From Kitasatospora sp. NBC_00458 (GTDB lineage: Bacteria > Actinomycetota > Actinomycetes > Streptomycetales > Streptomycetaceae): a stretch of DNA of 64,000 nucleotides. Shown here piece by piece: positions 35,473 through 44,801 of the stretch (its first letter is position 1; every line of letters starts with the position of its first letter). The stretch covers positions 496,001 to 560,000 of the forward strand of contig NZ_CP107904.1 in assembly GCF_036013975.1 (NCBI RefSeq), in the 5' to 3' direction. The position numbers and the translations under genes were made by a program. The notes beneath the pieces were generated by a model, which was not told the DNA's origin, searched no databases, and saw only the letters and a program-made list of their open reading frames with translations.

Positions 35473-36543
35473 TCAGCCGGTCGGCGTGTCGAGGATGTCC
35501 TCCAGGGGCCGACGCGGTGTGGCCGCGCCGGGCGGGCCGTAGCCGATCCGCATCACCAGCTGGACGTGTCCGGGCCCCTCGGCCGGGTCGCGCAGGCCCC
35601 AGCGGAGGTCGGGCCACTCGACGGGCTGGTGCCAGACCGTCAGCCGCAGGCCGTGCACGGTGGCGAGCAGCCAGACGCGTTCCAGCGCCTGTCCGGCGCG
35701 CAGCCAGTCGGCCGGACCGTCCCCCGGGGTCGTGAGCGTGCACAGCTGGGGCAGCGCCTCGAAGCGCTGGGACGGCTGCGGCGGCCCGTCCTGGTAGGGC
35801 GGCCGACCCGCGAACTCGCGCATCGGGACGCGGGCGTCGTGGTCCTGCGGGCCCAGCGCGGAGTACGGGATGCCGTCGACGGCGGGGTCCGCCGAGCCCG
35901 GTGCGGGATCGGGCCGGAGCCAGGAGCGGGTCTCCGCGCGCCGGGCCGGGTCGTGGGCGATCCGGTCCTCGGCCTCGGCGGTGAGTTCCAGGACCTGGCG
36001 CACCCCGGCCTCCTCCAGGGCGGCGAACGCCACGCCCTCGGCGCGGGCGCCGGCGACGAGCTCGGCCAGGACCGCCTCGGGCACGTCCCGGTTGGTGAAC
36101 GGCTGACGGCTGGAGTGGCGTTCGGTGATCGCGGGGTAGAGGTCGCGCCCGAACGGCACGGCGGCGGCACCGGCGGCGACACCGGCGGTGTCCGCTGCTC
36201 CAGGCGCGGCGGGAACGGCGGCCGCGGCCGGGCCGGCGAGGTCCAGTACGGCCAGCAGGTGCGGGTCCGCCGGGTCGGGGAGCAGCCGGACGACAGGGTC
36301 GCGGCCCAGCCGGACGGCGGCGACCCGCAGGTTGAACAGGGCCGCGCCGACCCCGACGTACAGCGCCGAGCCGTTGGCGTCGGCGAGCGGGACCGCGCGG
36401 GCGGGGTCGGCGTGCACCTCGACGCCGCTCCCGTCCGGGGTCGGGCGGAACCGCCACGGCTGGCTGTTGTGCAGCGAGGGGGCCGCGCCGCCGGCGGCGG
36501 CGAGCAACCGCAGGTCGGCCGGGGTGAGAGCGGACTCGGTCAT
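35473..36543 (-). CDS. Acg-like nitroreductase-fold protein
   Basis: The 356-residue product has a duplicated nitroreductase-like arrangement with AAGGAAPSLHNSQPWRF at the N-terminus, as in the mycobacterial Acg family (Rv2032), whose members lie in the DosR dormancy regulon and bind FMN in an occluded site. Other family motifs are ERHSSRQPFTNRDVP and RAGQALERVWLLATVHGLRLTVWHQP. The ATG at 36543 follows AGGAGAGG. A dormancy-type box is 110 bp upstream. Its neighbours are a universal stress protein and a DosS-like kinase. Confidence 0.85.
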   Translation of the reverse strand: MTESALTPADLRLLAAAGGAAPSLHNSQPWRFRPTPDGSGVEVHADPARAVPLADANGSALYVGVGAALFNLRVAAVRLGRDPVVRLLPDPADPHLLAVLDLAGPAAAAVPAAPGAADTAGVAAGAAAVPFGRDLYPAITERHSSRQPFTNRDVPEAVLAELVAGARAEGVAFAALEEAGVRQVLELTAEAEDRIAHDPARRAETRSWLRPDPAPGSADPAVDGIPYSALGPQDHDARVPMREFAGRPPYQDGPPQPSQRFEALPQLCTLTTPGDGPADWLRAGQALERVWLLATVHGLRLTVWHQPVEWPDLRWGLRDPAEGPGHVQLVMRIGYGPPGAATPRRPLEDILDTPTG

Positions 36544-36652
36544 GGTGATCCTCTCCTTGCCTCGTCGCCGCGCCCCGGCGGAGCCGCCGCGCGGGCGGGC
36601 GGTCGGGACGGCTGCTAATCCGAGCGTGCGCCCGGACACCCTCCGGACGGCA

Positions 36653-36666
36653 GGGTCGAACGGCCC
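36653..36666. promoter_or_regulatory. Dormancy-type box upstream of the nitroreductase
   Basis: GGGTCGAACGGCCC, 110 bp before the start, belongs to the same near-palindromic family as the boxes before the response regulator and hibernation factor genes. Confidence 0.65.
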
Positions 36667-36731
36667 GGGTGCGCCCCGGCCGCGAGCGGGCCCGGGCCCG
36701 CTCGCGAGCGCGGGCCCGGCGCCGTGGCACG

Positions 36732-37664
36732 TCAGTCGTGCGGTACCACGGCGACCGGCGCGTGGGCGTGGTGCAGCACGGCGTGCGCGACCCGTCCGAG
36801 CCGGGGGCCGAAGTCGTGCGGGCGGCGCCGGCGGCCGACCACCACCAGGCCGGCCCCGGCCGACTCCTCCACCAGGGTGCGGGCGGCGCCGAGCCTGACC
36901 TGTTCGACGACCTCGGTCTCCGGGTGCCGTTCCCGGTGCGCCGCCAGGGCGGCGGCCAGGGCCTTCTGCTCCCCGGCCTGGAGCTGCGCCATCTCGGTGC
37001 CGGACGGCAGGAACCCGACCACCGCGAACGCGGGCGGGAGGTCCCAGCCGTGCACCGCGCGGACCCGGGCGCCGCGCAGCCCGGCCTCGCGGAAGGCGAA
37101 CGCGAGCACCGCGTCGCTGGGCGCACCCGCGTCCACGCCGACCACCACCTCGGACACGGCGCCGGCACCGGCACCCTCACCGGCACCCGTCCCCGTCCCC
37201 GTCCCCGGATGCGCGGCCGCGGCCGCGGCGGTCCCGGTCCCGGACGGGCCCGCCGCCCGGACGACCACCACCGGCGCGGCCGCCCGGGCCGCGACCGCCA
37301 TGCTCACCGAGCCGACCAGCAGCCCCGCGAAGCCGCCCAGTCCGCGCGAGCCGACGACCAGCAGGCCCGCGCCCTCGGCGGCGGCCACCAGGCCGTCCAC
37401 CGCGGCGTCGAGCACCACATCGGTGTGGACGTGCACCCCGGGGTGACGCTCCCGGACCTCGTCCGCCGTCCCCGCGAGCATCCGCTGGGCGGCGACCGGC
37501 AGGTCGTCCGGGTCGGCGAACGAGGCCCGTCCGTCGGTGAGCCACGGCCAGGCGTGCACCAGCCGCAGCGGGGCGCCGCGCCGCAGGGCCTCCTCGGCGG
37601 CCCAGTGGGCGGCCGCGGTGCTCTCGGGCGATCCGTCGACTCCGGCCAGAACAGGGGGCGTCAT
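36732..37664 (-). CDS. Universal stress protein, two UspA domains
   Basis: This 310-residue cytoplasmic protein has two UspA repeats: residues about 1-145, with ATP-binding VGSRGLGGFAGLLVGSVSMAVA, and about 165-305, with VVGRRRRPHDFGPRLGRVAHAVLHHA. They are joined by a Gly-Thr/Gly-Ala low-complexity linker. The first ATP loop fits the G2xG9GS pattern; the second lacks the final Ser. The ATG at 37664 has AGGA 7 nt upstream. Tandem USPs are typical DosR-regulon members. Confidence 0.9.
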   Translation of the reverse strand: MTPPVLAGVDGSPESTAAAHWAAEEALRRGAPLRLVHAWPWLTDGRASFADPDDLPVAAQRMLAGTADEVRERHPGVHVHTDVVLDAAVDGLVAAAEGAGLLVVGSRGLGGFAGLLVGSVSMAVAARAAAPVVVVRAAGPSGTGTAAAAAAHPGTGTGTGAGEGAGAGAVSEVVVGVDAGAPSDAVLAFAFREAGLRGARVRAVHGWDLPPAFAVVGFLPSGTEMAQLQAGEQKALAAALAAHRERHPETEVVEQVRLGAARTLVEESAGAGLVVVGRRRRPHDFGPRLGRVAHAVLHHAHAPVAVVPHD

Positions 37665-38074
37665 GGGAGGTTCCTCTCCGCACGTCGTCCCGCCGCGTCC
37701 TCCCGGCGGGGGTCCGGTCCCGGTCCCCCGCAGGTCGGCTGCGGGTCGGCGTGCCGCTGGTGCCGTACGGTGGCCGACCTGCTGCCGGACGGTCGCCGGG
37801 CGGTACGGTCTGACGCACCGTCCGCCGTCTCCCACCCTGGTCGAGCGGCCGGCCGGCGGGCCAGGGGCCGCAGGGCCCGCGGTGGGGGGGCCGTAAGTCC
37901 CTGGGCTGGGCCGGAGGCGTGTGCACGACCACCCCGGGGTGCCGCACGGGTGGTGGTGGGCACTAACGTGAATCCGACAATCCGCCCGGTCCGGCGGTCG
38001 GCGACCGACGGTCGGTGACCGGCGACCGGCGGCGGAACAGGACCGGGCTGGACGGAACGACGAGGAGGACGCCG
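37665..38074. other. Divergent promoter region USP / sensor kinase
   Basis: This 410-bp region has no supportable gene. It contains a pair of dormancy-type boxes (37865-37901), about 200 bp before the USP start and about 175 bp before the kinase start, so it could serve both. Confidence 0.7.
37865..37901. promoter_or_regulatory. Paired dormancy-type boxes, USP / kinase
   Basis: GGGCCGCAGGGCCC (37865-37878) and GGGCCGTAAGTCCC (37888-37901) start 23 bp apart. The second matches the mycobacterial DosR core GGGACTWWAGTCCC at 12 of 14 positions. Confidence 0.7.
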
Positions 38075-39958
38075 GTGGACGGCGCGGAGGGTACGCGGAC
38101 GGGCACCGGCGGAGACGACACCGCACCCCCGGTGGCGTGCGGCCGGGACGGCGCCGCCGCCCCCGCCCTCCCCACCACCCTCCCGCCCGCCGTCCCCGCC
38201 ACGGCCGCCGCCACCGCCGCCGCCACCGAAGGTCCGCGTCCGCGCGGCGCCGGCGCACGGATGCCGCAGCTGCGCCTGGACGAGCTGCTGGAGGAGCTCC
38301 AGTGGCGGATCGACGCCGCGCGCGGCACCCGCGACCGGGTGCACAGCCTGCTGGAGGCGGTCCTCGAAGTCGGCCGCGAGCTGGACCTCTCCCAGGCCCT
38401 GCACCGGATCGTCGAGGCCGCCGCCGACCTGGTCGACGCCCGGTACGCGGCGCTCGGCGTGATCGGCGCCGACGGGCACTCGCTGTCCCAGTTCCTGACG
38501 GTCGGCCTGACCGCGGAGGAGATCGAGGCGATCGGCCCGCTGCCGTCCGGGCGCGGCATCCTGGGCGAGCTGATCCGCGATCCGCAGCCGCTGCGCTGCC
38601 CGGTGCTCTCCGACCACCCGGCCTCGGTCGGCTTCCCGCCCGGCCACCCGCCGATGCACACCTTCCTCGGGGTGCCGGTGCGGGTGCGCGGCGAGGTGTT
38701 CGGCAACCTGTACCTCACCGACAAGCGCGGCGGCCTGGACTTCGACGCCGACGACGAGGCGGTGATCTCGACCCTGGCGGTCGCCGCCGGTGTGGCCATC
38801 GACAACGCCCGGCTGTACGAGGAGGCGCAGCGCCAGCAGCGCTGGCTGCGGGCGAGCGCGGAGATCACCCGCAGCCTGCTCTCCGGCGCGCCGCGGCTGG
38901 AGGTCGTGGAACTCATCGCGCGCCGGGCCCGGGAGATCGCCGGCGCCGAGCTGGCCGACGTCTCGGTGGCGCTCGCCGGACCGGGCGAGCGCGCGGCCGA
39001 GCTGACCGTCGAGGTCGCGCTGGGCGGGCGGCCGCAGGCCCGGCTCGGGGTGACCGTTCCGGTGGACGGCACGCTCTCCGGTGCCGCGTACGCCTCCGGC
39101 TCACCGGTGACCAGCGACGACCTGGAGCACGACGGACGGTTCCCGGCCGGTCCGGCCGGGCGGTTCACCGGGCTCGGACCGGCCGTCGCGGTGCCGCTGG
39201 GCACCGGCGAGGGGTTCGGGCGCGGTGTGCTGCTGCTGGCGCGGGAGAGCGGGCGGGCACCGTTCACCGCCGAGGAGACCGGCCCGCTGCTGGGCTTCGC
39301 CGACCAGGCCGCCCTGGCCCTGGAGCTGGCCGAACGGCGGCGTGACGCCGAACAGTTGACGCTGCTGGAGGACCGCGACCGGATCGCCCGGGACCTCCAC
39401 GACCTGGCCATCCAGCGGCTGTTCGCCACCGGCATGACGCTGCAGAGCGCCGGCCGCCTGATCGAGAGCCAGAGCGCGGCCGACCGGGTCAGCCGGGCGG
39501 TCGCGGACCTGGACGAGACGATCAAGATCATCCGCTCCACCATCTTCGGCCTGCGCGCCCACAGCGAGCCGGACCGGGGCCTGCGCGCCCGCGCCACCCG
39601 CGCCGTCGGCGAGGCCCAGGCCACCCTCGGCTTCGCCCCGCGGCTCAGCATGGAGGGCCTGCTCGACACCGACGTGCCGCAGGAGCTGGCCGAGCACGTC
39701 ATGGCCGTCCTCGGCGAGGCCCTCAGCAACGCCGCCCGGCATGCCCGCGCGAGCCGGGTCGAGGTCGCGCTGCGCGCGCTCGGCGGCCGGGTCTCGCTCA
39801 CCGTCGGCGACGACGGCATGGGCGTCCCGCCCGGGGGCCGGCGCAGCGGCCTGCGCAACCTCGCCGAACGCGCCGAACGGGTCGGCGGCACCTTCGAGCT
39901 GTGCCCGGCGGAGGGCGGCGGGACGGTGCTGCGCTGGGAGGCCCCGCTCGGGCTGTAG
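38075..39958 (+). CDS. DosS/DevS-like two-GAF sensor histidine kinase
   Basis: This 627-residue cytosolic kinase has two GAF domains (about 80-225 and 245-405), a HisKA_3 domain with ARDLHDLAIQRLFATGM (phospho-His442) and a C-terminal ATPase domain (LSNAARHARAS, VGDDGMGVPPGGRRSGLRNLAER). GAF1 has GFPPGHPPMHTFLGVPVRVR, where DosS/DosT carry the haem-ligand histidine, so oxygen, NO or redox sensing is plausible. The first 60 residues are Ala/Pro/Thr-rich. The GTG at 38075 is chosen because GAGGAGG precedes it by 6 nt. Its cognate regulator is probably the NarL-type gene at 48133-48864, not adjacent. Confidence 0.9.
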   Translation: MDGAEGTRTGTGGDDTAPPVACGRDGAAAPALPTTLPPAVPATAAATAAATEGPRPRGAGARMPQLRLDELLEELQWRIDAARGTRDRVHSLLEAVLEVGRELDLSQALHRIVEAAADLVDARYAALGVIGADGHSLSQFLTVGLTAEEIEAIGPLPSGRGILGELIRDPQPLRCPVLSDHPASVGFPPGHPPMHTFLGVPVRVRGEVFGNLYLTDKRGGLDFDADDEAVISTLAVAAGVAIDNARLYEEAQRQQRWLRASAEITRSLLSGAPRLEVVELIARRAREIAGAELADVSVALAGPGERAAELTVEVALGGRPQARLGVTVPVDGTLSGAAYASGSPVTSDDLEHDGRFPAGPAGRFTGLGPAVAVPLGTGEGFGRGVLLLARESGRAPFTAEETGPLLGFADQAALALELAERRRDAEQLTLLEDRDRIARDLHDLAIQRLFATGMTLQSAGRLIESQSAADRVSRAVADLDETIKIIRSTIFGLRAHSEPDRGLRARATRAVGEAQATLGFAPRLSMEGLLDTDVPQELAEHVMAVLGEALSNAARHARASRVEVALRALGGRVSLTVGDDGMGVPPGGRRSGLRNLAERAERVGGTFELCPAEGGGTVLRWEAPLGL

Positions 39959-40029
39959 GGCTCGTCCGACGGTCTCCGCCGCACGCTGAGGCGACGCGGG
40001 TCGTGCGACGCGGATCGTCGGACGGGCCC
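39959..40029. terminator. Long-loop inverted repeat between convergent kinase and split-barrel genes
   Basis: CGTCCGACG (39963-39971) and CGTCGGACG (40016-40024) form a 9-bp stem that extends by a few near-perfect pairs into the flanking G/C run, with a 44-nt loop. It is placed for bidirectional termination. Confidence 0.45.
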
Positions 40030-40047
40030 CGGGCGGGCCCCTGCCGA

Positions 40048-40488
40048 TCAGACCGGGTCGGCGGTCAGGCTCCGGCCGACGACCAGCTCGGGGCCGATCC
40101 TGATCTCCACCCGGCCCGCGTCCGGCTCGCGCCCCGGGTGGCGGGCCTCGGCGCGGCGGACCTCCGCGCGCCCCAGTACGGTGACGCACCACCCGGTGCC
40201 GTCGGCGCCGTCCACCTCGTCCGCCTCGAACGCGATCACCGCACCGTCCACCGCCCGCGCCAGCTCGGAGCCGGCCGGCGCCGACAGCAGCACTCCGCCG
40301 GCCGCGTCCAGCCTGAACCGCACCGGCAGGACGGCGGGCAGCGCACCGACGGTGTAGACGACGCGCCCCACCCCGGTTCCGCCCAGCAGCTCCAGCGCGC
40401 GTGCCTCGTCGAGCTCCCGAGAGCCGCGCACCCGCGGCCCGCCGGACGGTTCGACCTGCACGGACGGGGCTTCTCGATCGGCGTTCAT
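40048..40488 (-). CDS. Pyridoxamine 5'-phosphate oxidase-like split-barrel protein (first copy)
   Basis: The 146-residue product contains LDEARALELLGGTGVGRVVYTVGALPAVLPVRFRL and GTGWCVTVLGRAEV, the pattern of small flavin- or F420-binding split-barrel proteins common in the mycobacterial dormancy regulon. It should bind a flavin-type cofactor; the substrate is unknown. A second copy lies at 52926-53453. The ATG at 40488 has a weak ribosome site. A GTG 15 bp upstream is an alternative. A dormancy-type box is 38 bp upstream. Confidence 0.82.
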   Translation of the reverse strand: MNADREAPSVQVEPSGGPRVRGSRELDEARALELLGGTGVGRVVYTVGALPAVLPVRFRLDAAGGVLLSAPAGSELARAVDGAVIAFEADEVDGADGTGWCVTVLGRAEVRRAEARHPGREPDAGRVEIRIGPELVVGRSLTADPV

Positions 40489-40525
40489 GCGAGCGATGGT
40501 CACTCGCCGGGCACGGGCGGGTCGA

Positions 40526-40539
40526 GGGCCGATGGTCCC
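40526..40539. promoter_or_regulatory. Dormancy-type box upstream of first split-barrel gene
   Basis: GGGCCGATGGTCCC lies 38 bp before the start. No clear second copy was found 22-23 bp away. Confidence 0.55.
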
Positions 40540-40577
40540 GTCGAGGGTCCCCTCCCGCGCCCCGGCCAACGTCCCCG

Positions 40578-40625
40578 GCCCCGCGCCCCGCGCCCCGCGC
40601 CCCGCGCCCCGCGCCCCGCGCCCCG
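40578..40625. repeat. Seven-bp GCCCCGC tandem repeat
   Basis: About six to seven contiguous GCCCCGC units lie between the first split-barrel gene and the end of the large two-gene operon, flanked by similar AACGTCCC(C)GG words. Confidence 0.8.
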
Positions 40626-40771
40626 GCGAACGTCCCGGGGCCCGATGCGACGTCCCGGGCGCCGACCTGCCGTGCCACACACACGACCCCGCGCACCCCG
40701 CCCTCGACGGGCCCCGCCCCCCGGCAAGCGCCGTCGCCCCGGCAGGCGCCCCGCCGGACACCCCCCGCCGC

Positions 40772-43700
40772 CTACCCCTCGAACGCCAGCCGGACGTCCA
40801 CGACGTACTCACCCCCGTCGCCGCGGAGGACGGGCAGCGTCACCGTCACGGCCCCGGCCGTCCGCCCCGCCCGGTCCCGGAGCGCGAGGAGCTCGGTCCG
40901 GTCGAGGACCAGCCGCACGACGCCGAGCGAGTCGTCCGCCGACAGGTCGTCGACCTCCCTGCCCCCGACGCTCAGCGACAACCGTTCCCCGGGGTCCGCC
41001 AGGCGTAGCGGTGCGAGCTCGAAGCGGTGCACGCTCCCGGCCGCCACCCCGTCCACCACGGGCGGGGCCTGGGACGCCGCCTCGCCCCGGCCGCCCTTCG
41101 CCGTCAGCCGGAACTCCACCTCGTCGTCCCCCGGGCCGCTCGTCGTCCGCAGGCACGTGAAACGCTCCAGCGTGACGGCCACGGCCCCGAGCGGACCGTC
41201 GGCGGGGAACAGCTGCGTCGTCGTGTCGACCGACACCAGGACCCCGTAGTGGTCGGACATGTCGCGTCCCGGCGCCCACTGCCGGACCAGGACCTCCGCC
41301 CGCTCGACGTGCTGGACCAGCAGGGCTCCGGGGAAGCCGAGGACGTAGTCGAGCCGCTCGGTCGTCGGGCCGAAGCGCGCCCGGTCGTCGGCGGGACGGG
41401 CGGGGTGGTCGGGCGGGAACGACGAGACGGTGCCGCCGTCCGACTCGCTGGTGCCCGTCGGCCGGGCGGCTCCCGCGGTGGCCGTCACCGCGCCCGGGTC
41501 CTCGGGGCCGCCGAGCTCGCCCAGCAGGCGGGCGTACAGCTCCGGGTGGGCGAACTGGTCGATGTTGAGGTCGCCCAGGAGGACGGCCGGTGCCGCCGCG
41601 TCCCGGCTCGCGCGGATGAAGGCCGCGAGGTGCCGGATCTGTGCCTCGACCGCCTTCCCGGCGCCCGCGGCCGTCCCCCCGACCGTCGGGTGCGCCGCCT
41701 GGGTGTGCGTGAGGAACACGTCGACGGGGCCGGGGCTCCCCCGCCGCTCCACGCGGGCGTGCAGGACGCCCTTGGCGGCCAGGCAGTCGTCCCCCGAGCA
41801 GTGCCGGTAGACGGTCGACGCGCCGGCGGTGATCCGGTGCCGGCTCAGCAGGAGGAGTCCCCCGCCCATCGGCTCGACGTCGGCGACCAGCAGGTCGACC
41901 GGGTCGTGCGGGCCTTCGGCGGTGTACGGGTAGAGGTCCGCGACCGCGTCGACGACGCGTTCGCGGTCGCCCGCCGTCCACATCTCGCTCAGCCCGACGA
42001 CGTCCGGCCGGGTCTCGCGCAGCAGCCGGATCAGCTCGCCGACGGCGCCGTCCCGGTCGGCGCCCTTGTAGAGCGGCCGGGGCAGCAGCGCCGTGTTCTG
42101 CGCGAGGAACGTGAGCGGCGTCTCGTGGACGAGCCCGGTCAGGGCGCCGCCGAGGACCCGGGTGCCCCGGACGACGTCGTGGACGACGGAGTGCCCGCCG
42201 TACTGGATGGCGTACCGGTCCTGCTGCCAGGCGATCCTGGCGGCGGGGCTCCGGTGCCGCGGGTACCCGTCCTCCTGGAGGGGCGTCCCGCCGTACCGGG
42301 ATCCGTGGTCGTAGTGCAGCTCCAGCCGTTCCCCGAAGGGCACGTCGTAGCTGCACTGGAGTTCCGCGGAGGTGTGCAGCCCCGACACGTGCACCCGCGC
42401 CGTGCCGACCCTGGCGACGAACCGTTCGAAGGAGCCGAAGTCGGACCGGGCACCGATCTGGGTGATGAAGACGTTGGTGGGGCCGGCGACGCGGATCTCC
42501 TTGTCCCGCCAGGGTCCGCGGTCGGTCCAGGTGGTCTCCAGGGCGCTGAACAGGCCCACGTAGCTGTCGCCCGTCCGCCCGAAGAACCAGCGGGCCGAGT
42601 CGTGGTTGCAGCGCGCGCTCGTCGGACCGACCACCTCGTCGAAGCGGTTCTTCGGGAACCAGGCGTGGGTCCGCTCCCCGAAGAGCAGCCGCTGCAGTTC
42701 CTTGGCGTCGTAGGCCGTGATGGCCGCGGTGCCCTCCTGGACGACCCGCGGCTGAACGGCGTTGCCCGTCCACCAGTTCGGACCGTCGTGGCCGGCGGGG
42801 AAGATCTTGGCGTGGTCGACCCGGATGGCTCCGAAGAGCAGGCTGAGGTCGAGGTACGACCCCGCCGAGGGGTAGCCCGTCCACACCATGGCGCCGTTCT
42901 CCAGGGCCGCGACGCACGGCATCGCCTGGAAGTTGAGCTGGCCGCGCCGGAAGTTCTGCACGCTGGCGAGCGTGGCGCCGCCCGAGCGGTGGACGTAGAG
43001 GTTCCCCCGGCTCAGCACGGAGCCCTCGGTGAGCACCGAGAACCGGTCCGCGGCGTCCACCTCGGTGAAGTCGGGCACGGAGGCGCCCGCGACCGCGCCG
43101 CCCACCCCGCCGACGACGGCCCCGACCGGTCCGCCGATCGCGAAGCCCGCGACGGCCCCGCCGATGCCGCCCAGGATCCCGGCCCCGACGTCCTCGGCCG
43201 TGTCGATGGCGTCCGCCACCGACGTGATCACCGGGAGGATGTCGCTGAACGGCGGGGTGGCGAGCAGCCCGTACTCGGTGGCGACCGCACGCGAAGCGAG
43301 GATCGTCTGCTTGGTCGCGTACGCCGCCCGGCTCCACCAGAACTCCATGTCGTCGGCGGTGCTCACGCCGACGCCGTGCTCCCCCGCCTCGTCGAAGTCG
43401 ATGGAGACCCGGCTCCTCGCGGTCATGACCGGCGGCCCCTTCCGCCCCAGCTCGACCAGCGCGTCGGGCGGACGGTAGGAGGGCGACGTGGCCAGGGCGA
43501 CCGCGGCGAAACTCGACTCGCTGAAGTGCCCGAGCCGGCCGAAGAGCAGCTCGCCCGGGTTGCGGACCGCCTGTTCCCAGACGCAGTTCTTGCCGTCGAA
43601 GTAGACGCGCCCCGCCGATCCCGCCATGGCGCCCGTGGGCGAGTTGACGGCGAGGTCGAACACCAGCAGGTCCATCACCATGGCGGCGCGCGTGCGGATC

Positions 43701-44785
43701 TCCGGGTCGACCGCGAAGTCCACGAGGTTGAGCAGCGGCATGATGTCGTAGACGTAGTACCCCGGCGAGTTCCACTCCGCGAAGCCGAGGCGCAGCCGCT
43801 CGTCGAGCCAGCGCAGCACCCGCCTGCGGGCGTGCGCCATGTGCTCGCGCCCGGTCATGTCGCCCTTCCGCAGCGGGCCTCCCGGCCCCTCCCGCCGGTA
43901 GGCGCGCATCGAGACGAACTGCTCGTCCGGCCAGAACTGGCCCGCCAGGTACTCGGCCGTGGCGAAGAGGATGCGGTGGTTCTCCGACCAGTACGTCATG
44001 TCCCGGCCGTGCTCCATCCCCTCGTGGCCGTTGCGGTCCTTCGCCCCGCGGAAGGCCTCCGTGTCGCCGGTGAACTCGTCGCACCGGAAGGGGTCGTCGA
44101 ACCAGTACTTGAAGCTCGTGAACGACTCCCGGACGGCCGCCGAGACGGTCTCAGGCAGGATGGGGTCGCGTCCGGGGGCGCCGTCGTCGCGCCACCGGAG
44201 CGAGGCGTCGAGCAGGTGCTCGGGGGTGGCGTCCAGCAGGTAGAGCAGGCGGATGACCTCGTTCGCCCCGAAGTCCGCCGTCTCCAGCAGGACCTTCATG
44301 TGGACGGTGGGCACCTCCAGTCGCGCCCAGTACTCCTCCGGGGTGACACCGGCCCGCTCCCAGCCGAAGAGCTCGTCCCGGCGCGACGGCTCGGCGCGCA
44401 CGAGCAGCGCCCGGGCCAGCGCCGTCTGGCGGTCGTCGTGCAGCAGCAGGTCCCGTTGGCGCGCGTCCCGTTCGGCGTCGGGCAGCCGGTCGAGCTCCGC
44501 GGTGACGAACTCCAGCCCGGGGTCGAGCCGTTCGACCCCGAGGTCGTGGACGGCGTCGCACAGCGTGGCGTCGCCCGCCTCGTACGGGGACTTGACGGTG
44601 ACCTTGCCCTTGTCGTCGACCTCCCTGACCGGGGCGCGCCGGCGCTCGGACTCGTTCCACGCGGTGAAGCGGCTCCCCTTGAGGAAGGCGCGGACGGGCA
44701 GGCACTCCAGGTAGCGCAGCCGGCGCCGGTCGTACGCGAGCTGCGCTCCGCTCAGCCCGAACGCGGGCTCGCCGAAGGGTTGCAT
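40772..44785 (-). CDS. Very large uncharacterised protein with glycine zipper and EEP-fold domain
   Basis: This 1337-residue product is the second gene of a two-gene operon. Residues about 1-500 are mainly helical, with MTYWSENHRILFATAEYLAGQFWPD (263-287) and WLDERLRLGFAEWNSPGYY (326-344), suggesting a helical-barrel-like enzyme or scaffold fold. Residues 534-568 are a Gly/Ala zipper (VGAGILGGIGGAVAGFAIGG and on) that could enter a membrane. Residues about 890-1190 form an endonuclease/exonuclease/phosphatase fold with its catalytic set: Asn897, Glu934, His1027, Asp1072/Asn1074, Asp1146, Asp1178/His1179. A beta-rich domain (about 1200-1337) ends it. No signal peptide is seen. The substrate could be nucleic acid, phospholipid or phosphoinositide; I cannot say which. 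It starts 16 bp after the upstream gene. Confidence 0.75.
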   Translation of the reverse strand: MQPFGEPAFGLSGAQLAYDRRRLRYLECLPVRAFLKGSRFTAWNESERRRAPVREVDDKGKVTVKSPYEAGDATLCDAVHDLGVERLDPGLEFVTAELDRLPDAERDARQRDLLLHDDRQTALARALLVRAEPSRRDELFGWERAGVTPEEYWARLEVPTVHMKVLLETADFGANEVIRLLYLLDATPEHLLDASLRWRDDGAPGRDPILPETVSAAVRESFTSFKYWFDDPFRCDEFTGDTEAFRGAKDRNGHEGMEHGRDMTYWSENHRILFATAEYLAGQFWPDEQFVSMRAYRREGPGGPLRKGDMTGREHMAHARRRVLRWLDERLRLGFAEWNSPGYYVYDIMPLLNLVDFAVDPEIRTRAAMVMDLLVFDLAVNSPTGAMAGSAGRVYFDGKNCVWEQAVRNPGELLFGRLGHFSESSFAAVALATSPSYRPPDALVELGRKGPPVMTARSRVSIDFDEAGEHGVGVSTADDMEFWWSRAAYATKQTILASRAVATEYGLLATPPFSDILPVITSVADAIDTAEDVGAGILGGIGGAVAGFAIGGPVGAVVGGVGGAVAGASVPDFTEVDAADRFSVLTEGSVLSRGNLYVHRSGGATLASVQNFRRGQLNFQAMPCVAALENGAMVWTGYPSAGSYLDLSLLFGAIRVDHAKIFPAGHDGPNWWTGNAVQPRVVQEGTAAITAYDAKELQRLLFGERTHAWFPKNRFDEVVGPTSARCNHDSARWFFGRTGDSYVGLFSALETTWTDRGPWRDKEIRVAGPTNVFITQIGARSDFGSFERFVARVGTARVHVSGLHTSAELQCSYDVPFGERLELHYDHGSRYGGTPLQEDGYPRHRSPAARIAWQQDRYAIQYGGHSVVHDVVRGTRVLGGALTGLVHETPLTFLAQNTALLPRPLYKGADRDGAVGELIRLLRETRPDVVGLSEMWTAGDRERVVDAVADLYPYTAEGPHDPVDLLVADVEPMGGGLLLLSRHRITAGASTVYRHCSGDDCLAAKGVLHARVERRGSPGPVDVFLTHTQAAHPTVGGTAAGAGKAVEAQIRHLAAFIRASRDAAAPAVLLGDLNIDQFAHPELYARLLGELGGPEDPGAVTATAGAARPTGTSESDGGTVSSFPPDHPARPADDRARFGPTTERLDYVLGFPGALLVQHVERAEVLVRQWAPGRDMSDHYGVLVSVDTTTQLFPADGPLGAVAVTLERFTCLRTTSGPGDDEVEFRLTAKGGRGEAASQAPPVVDGVAAGSVHRFELAPLRLADPGERLSLSVGGREVDDLSADDSLGVVRLVLDRTELLALRDRAGRTAGAVTVTLPVLRGDGGEYVVDVRLAFEG

Positions 44786-44801
44786 CCGGTTCCGGCCCGC
44801 C